DNA from: Puniceicoccales bacterium
GTDB taxonomy: Bacteria > Verrucomicrobiota > Verrucomicrobiia > Opitutales > JAIRKQ01
Assembly: GCA_031289835.1 (NCBI GenBank)
Contig: JAITOW010000061.1
Location: 1-6,875, forward strand
Length of the DNA stretch: 6,875 nucleotides
Direction of reading: 5' to 3'
The notes beneath the pieces were generated by a model. That model had not been told where the DNA came from and made no database searches. It saw only the letters and a list, made by a program, of their open reading frames with translations. The translations under genes were made by a program, and so were the position numbers. Positions within the stretch are counted from its first letter, which is position 1. The number at the start of each line of letters is the position of its first letter. Positions 4,140 through 6,875 of this stretch are shown here, piece by piece.

Positions 4140-6875
4140 TCACTTTTTTGCACTCACATTTTTCTGCTTTGCCCTTTTGAGAAAATCTAATATTTTTTCA
4201 TTTGGTTTTGTATTTATGCGATAGCTCATATCGGCGTGACTCAAAATGAGACCTGGGTCAATTTTTTCAACGATGGACAATATAATATTTTCCCATTCTT
4301 CAGTCTTTTCAGGTCTATATGCCGCAAGTTTATCAAGAATGTCTGATATCGGGCTAAATTCTGTAAATCCATTTTCAATCAAGAATGAAGCGTACGGATC
4401 TTTTGATTGACCGGAAGAGACCAGCGGGGAATTTATACACCTTTGCCTGGTTTGTTTAAGGTTTTTGGAACGCAGGAGTAAAAAGTTTCTGAATTTCGTT
4501 AAAAATTCTTTCTTTGCCTGTGGATTACTAAATTGTTCCTCCGACGTAGGCATGCCAATCTTGTTGAGCATTTCTTTGCTCACATCAGCGTTGGAATCTA
4601 TCCAACTCACATCGGCATTGAAGGTGTGGGCCATCCACAGAGCATGCCTAAGGAAATCAGAATTTGGCGAACTGTTACTGGCTGCAGCATATGGCATTCC
4701 GTCCGTTGTGCAAAGATAGCAGTCTCTCAGCTTCCCTCCTTCTATCATTTTTCGCATTGCTACGGCATCTTCCTGTGAAAGAAAATGGCATTTGTGATTG
4801 GAATAGGAGGAAGGAGTATCCGGATCCCAGGATATCAGCAAAAAGCTTGCATCTTTCTGTTCTCCGTTAAACACTGACTGCCCACCTTCGACTGTTCTAT
4901 AAAAATTCTCCGAAACAAAGAATTGACTGTCCAATTTTTTTGGAAAAACATCCCTTGCCGCATTGTATTCATGTTGTTTCTCCCTAACTTTACCATCCGC
5001 GCGCGAAAAATTGACCTTATCGGAACGCACTAATTCGCCAAGTGGCTTCCGCCCACAATTTCCTCCGCTAATCCAATTCCATGCGGAAGTAGGACTCGAT
5101 GGCTCAGGAATTTTAGTTGGAGGACACGCTGGTTTATTTAGGGCACCGTGCAAGAAGTCGTGGAGCTCCCTAATTTGTTCCTTTTCTTGCTCCCGCTGCA
5201 TCTCCTGCTGCTGCTCTTGCTCTATCTCCCCTTCCGTATTTTGCACCGAGGCAGCATCAATTTCTTTGCTTTGGTCAAAAATCTTCTTGAACTCCAACAT
5301 CTTCATATCTGCAGGAATATCCTTGTTAATTATATTCTTTAATGCGTCATTGAGATCATTGATTCCGCCTATTCCCGTTCCCCTAAATGCCTCTTCCAAT
5401 CCGTTTATCAGCTTTTTTGCCTCTTCATTCAACCAATCCTTGACGGATCCCCAGACAAGTACGCTTTTCCACATTTCAATGTTAAAATTTTGGAACGATG
5501 TCATCAGTTTTTCCGTCTTTCTGAATAAGTTATTTGTTTTGTCTCCTTTGCCATATTTCGCATAGTATTCTTTCATCTTATTCTCGATAAATCTATGCGT
5601 TTCTCCACGTATTTTGTTCAGTCCAGCACGTACTTGTTCGCGTCGAATCTTTTCCGCACTATTCCGTATTAACCTGCCAAATAACTTGTAAATAAATTCA
5701 TCTCCTTTGACTATGTCTTTGGCATCTTTTTTTGATTTTACTTCGGTTCCATTTTCATTTTCTGTCACTGGAAAAACATCCTTCACTGCCCTGTCAAACA
5801 TAACCAAATCCATCGTCTGGCCGTTGCTGTCTAGAAATTTTCGCTCACGCATAATCGCTTGCTCAAAACTCTCCATGTCGGTTTGGTATAAATTTACGGT
5901 CATTATGCCATGGCCATTCGTCATTAATTTAGGATCTGTCCCGGTTGTGTGTGCAAAGTCAATGAATGTGAACAAATCTCCAGGATCCCTAGGCCTATCA
6001 GTCTCCGGGTTTAATATCCTTTTGGGTTTAAAATTTTTACCATCCCGAAGGACATCTGAAGCTTTTACAATCGCAAAACATTGCAAATCCGGATCAAAAT
6101 ATTCTATGTGCTTATCTTCGAATTCTCGTAAATCCCGCGTGCATTCCTTAATGAATTTAGCTATATCCATAACTAACATGTGCGAATCTTGATCCTTGAA
6201 TTGCGCACCGCAGTCCACAATTATGCGCAAATTTTCTGACTTTTTCTTGCCCGTTTCCGAATTCCCCAATGCCTGTTTCCATTGGGTTAGAATTCCAGCA
6301 ACGGTCTTTGGATCGTTGCGACCTACACCTTCTTCAAAGGTAAGAATTTGTGTCTTTTTAGACTCACAATCTTTCACGAGCTTAACGGCAATTTCTTCAA
6401 GTTTCCCTTCCTGAGGTTTTACGGCTTCGGGAATACGCATATTTTCAGGATAAGTCGCTTGATTGCTTATAGTGCCCGACATACTGACCGTTCCACGGAA
6501 CATACTCCCAAGATCGGTTGTAGTGGTTTCGTAGGATGCTGAAAAGTATTCACCATGGGCAGCCTGTGCGAATCTTGCTGCGAATCTAGTGGTCACTCCA
6601 AAATTTTCTTTTTGATTCAAGAAAACCCTAATGAGATGGGATATGTGTGGGAATACTTTCGGTTCACTACCGGTGGCTTGCATATTAACAACCCTATCCA
6701 ACCGCAGCTTAAAGCTTTTTATGAAAGTTATAGCACCAGCGCTATCTATGTCGTCACCTTTTCCCTCCTGCTTCACTATGTCTCTTACAACCTCAAGAAT
6801 CTTTGGGCCTTTTTTGTAGAGTTCTTGAACTTCCACCTGTTTTTTTGTATACTCTATATCATACTCGGTGACTTT
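4140..6875 (-). CDS. C-terminal part of a giant DUF3638/DUF3645-like helicase-related protein (5'-truncated)
   Basis: The frame is open to the right edge: 13 sense codons precede the first possible in-window start, a GTG at 6836, so the true start is outside and at least 911 residues are missing their N terminus. Numbered from 6836, residues about 80-350 resemble the C-terminal helicase-like half of the giant DUF3638/DUF3645 proteins: an SGT motif (120-122, SMSGTISNQATYP), a RIIVDCGAQF strand (204-213, like the family's 'ALIDVGAL'), FIDFAHTTGTDPKL (291-304, like 'YLDEAHTRGTDLKL') and QAIMRERKF (326-334, like 'QACMRMRKL', a motif VI-type Arg pair). The P-loop half would lie upstream, unseen. 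Residues 380-530 are charged and helical, 535-560 form a Glu/Gln-rich coiled coil, and 565-600 are Pro/Ser/Gly-rich. Residues about 600-898 are an unassigned globular module containing FLLISWDPD (665-673). No signal peptide or membrane segment is visible. The function of the family is largely unknown. The family call is from motif memory. The TGA stop is at 4142-4140. Confidence 0.6.
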   Translation of the reverse strand, partial: KVTEYDIEYTKKQVEVQELYKKGPKILEVVRDIVKQEGKGDDIDSAGAITFIKSFKLRLDRVVNMQATGSEPKVFPHISHLIRVFLNQKENFGVTTRFAARFAQAAHGEYFSASYETTTTDLGSMFRGTVSMSGTISNQATYPENMRIPEAVKPQEGKLEEIAVKLVKDCESKKTQILTFEEGVGRNDPKTVAGILTQWKQALGNSETGKKKSENLRIIVDCGAQFKDQDSHMLVMDIAKFIKECTRDLREFEDKHIEYFDPDLQCFAIVKASDVLRDGKNFKPKRILNPETDRPRDPGDLFTFIDFAHTTGTDPKLMTNGHGIMTVNLYQTDMESFEQAIMRERKFLDSNGQTMDLVMFDRAVKDVFPVTENENGTEVKSKKDAKDIVKGDEFIYKLFGRLIRNSAEKIRREQVRAGLNKIRGETHRFIENKMKEYYAKYGKGDKTNNLFRKTEKLMTSFQNFNIEMWKSVLVWGSVKDWLNEEAKKLINGLEEAFRGTGIGGINDLNDALKNIINKDIPADMKMLEFKKIFDQSKEIDAASVQNTEGEIEQEQQQEMQREQEKEQIRELHDFLHGALNKPACPPTKIPEPSSPTSAWNWISGGNCGRKPLGELVRSDKVNFSRADGKVREKQHEYNAARDVFPKKLDSQFFVSENFYRTVEGGQSVFNGEQKDASFLLISWDPDTPSSYSNHKCHFLSQEDAVAMRKMIEGGKLRDCYLCTTDGMPYAAASNSSPNSDFLRHALWMAHTFNADVSWIDSNADVSKEMLNKIGMPTSEEQFSNPQAKKEFLTKFRNFLLLRSKNLKQTRQRCINSPLVSSGQSKDPYASFLIENGFTEFSPISDILDKLAAYRPEKTEEWENIILSIVEKIDPGLILSHADMSYRINTKPNEKILDFLKRAKQKNVSAKK
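5160..5235 (-). other. Glu/Gln-rich coiled-coil segment of the giant protein
   Basis: Residues about 535-560 of the - strand protein (numbered from the GTG at 6836) run E-G-E-I-E-Q-E-Q-Q-Q-E-M-Q-R-E-Q-E-K-E-Q, almost only Glu, Gln, Arg and Lys. The DNA shows imperfect CTG/CTC triplets (5201-5225 on the + strand). It is probably a long helix or coiled coil that separates the helicase-like half from the C-terminal module. Triplet slippage could vary its length between strains. Confidence 0.7.

Noticed and set aside
4963..5565. 200-codon + strand open frame opposite the giant gene
   Set aside because: Its Ser/Cys/Phe/Leu-rich product is the antisense of the Glu/Gln/Lys-rich coding strand; it has no recognisable motif and lies wholly inside a well-supported gene.
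4140..6836. Reading the giant gene as a complete 898-residue protein starting at GTG 6836
   Set aside because: The same frame continues with 13 sense codons to the window edge, no ribosome binding site precedes the GTG, and the helicase-like half visible here normally follows a P-loop half.

Overview
The window is compact bacterial DNA with moderate, AT-leaning composition. From left to right it holds: the 3' end of a gene on the + strand whose product resembles a BatD-type C-terminal tail (1-324); a radical-SAM activase of the NrdG2 type on the - strand (326-1042); lpxB on the - strand (1198-2397); the ribosome-assembly GTPase gene der on the + strand (2578-3951); and the last 911 codons of a very large gene on the - strand (4140-6875), which is cut by the right edge of the window.

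lpxB implies a Gram-negative cell that makes lipid A. The wording of the LpxB motifs (GEHSGD at the N terminus, VDCPGLN, a short Lys/Gly-Gly insert before YYYISPQIWAWK, and SSGTMSL near the C terminus) resembles what I recall of LpxB from Verrucomicrobiota of the Opitutae type. This lineage call is from memory and not from a search, so treat it as tentative (PVC group, probably Verrucomicrobiota). The large - strand gene looks like a bacterial member of the giant DUF3638/DUF3645 helicase-like proteins. I associate those with amoeba- and host-associated bacteria (Parachlamydia-like organisms, Legionella) and with eukaryotes, so a host- or protist-associated lifestyle is possible but not shown.

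Layout: the first gene and nrdG2 converge with one base between their stop codons. nrdG2 lies downstream of lpxB on the same strand after a 155-base spacer. lpxB and der diverge from a 180-base spacer that must hold both start regions and that carries two competing small reading frames. der and the giant gene converge across a 188-base AT-rich spacer with only weak hairpins. No rRNA, tRNA, CRISPR array, insertion sequence or phage gene is visible. The genes do not form one pathway: lpxB (outer membrane) and der (50S assembly) are housekeeping genes, nrdG2 points to anaerobic radical enzymology, and the giant gene is the accessory, poorly understood part.

The most noteworthy items are the giant helicase-like protein with its Glu/Gln-rich linker and unassigned C-terminal module, a perfect 20-bp palindrome inside the start of nrdG2, a second 19-bp palindrome in lpxB built from the same TTTTCCC/GGGAAAA word, and changed residues in otherwise conserved LpxB motifs.
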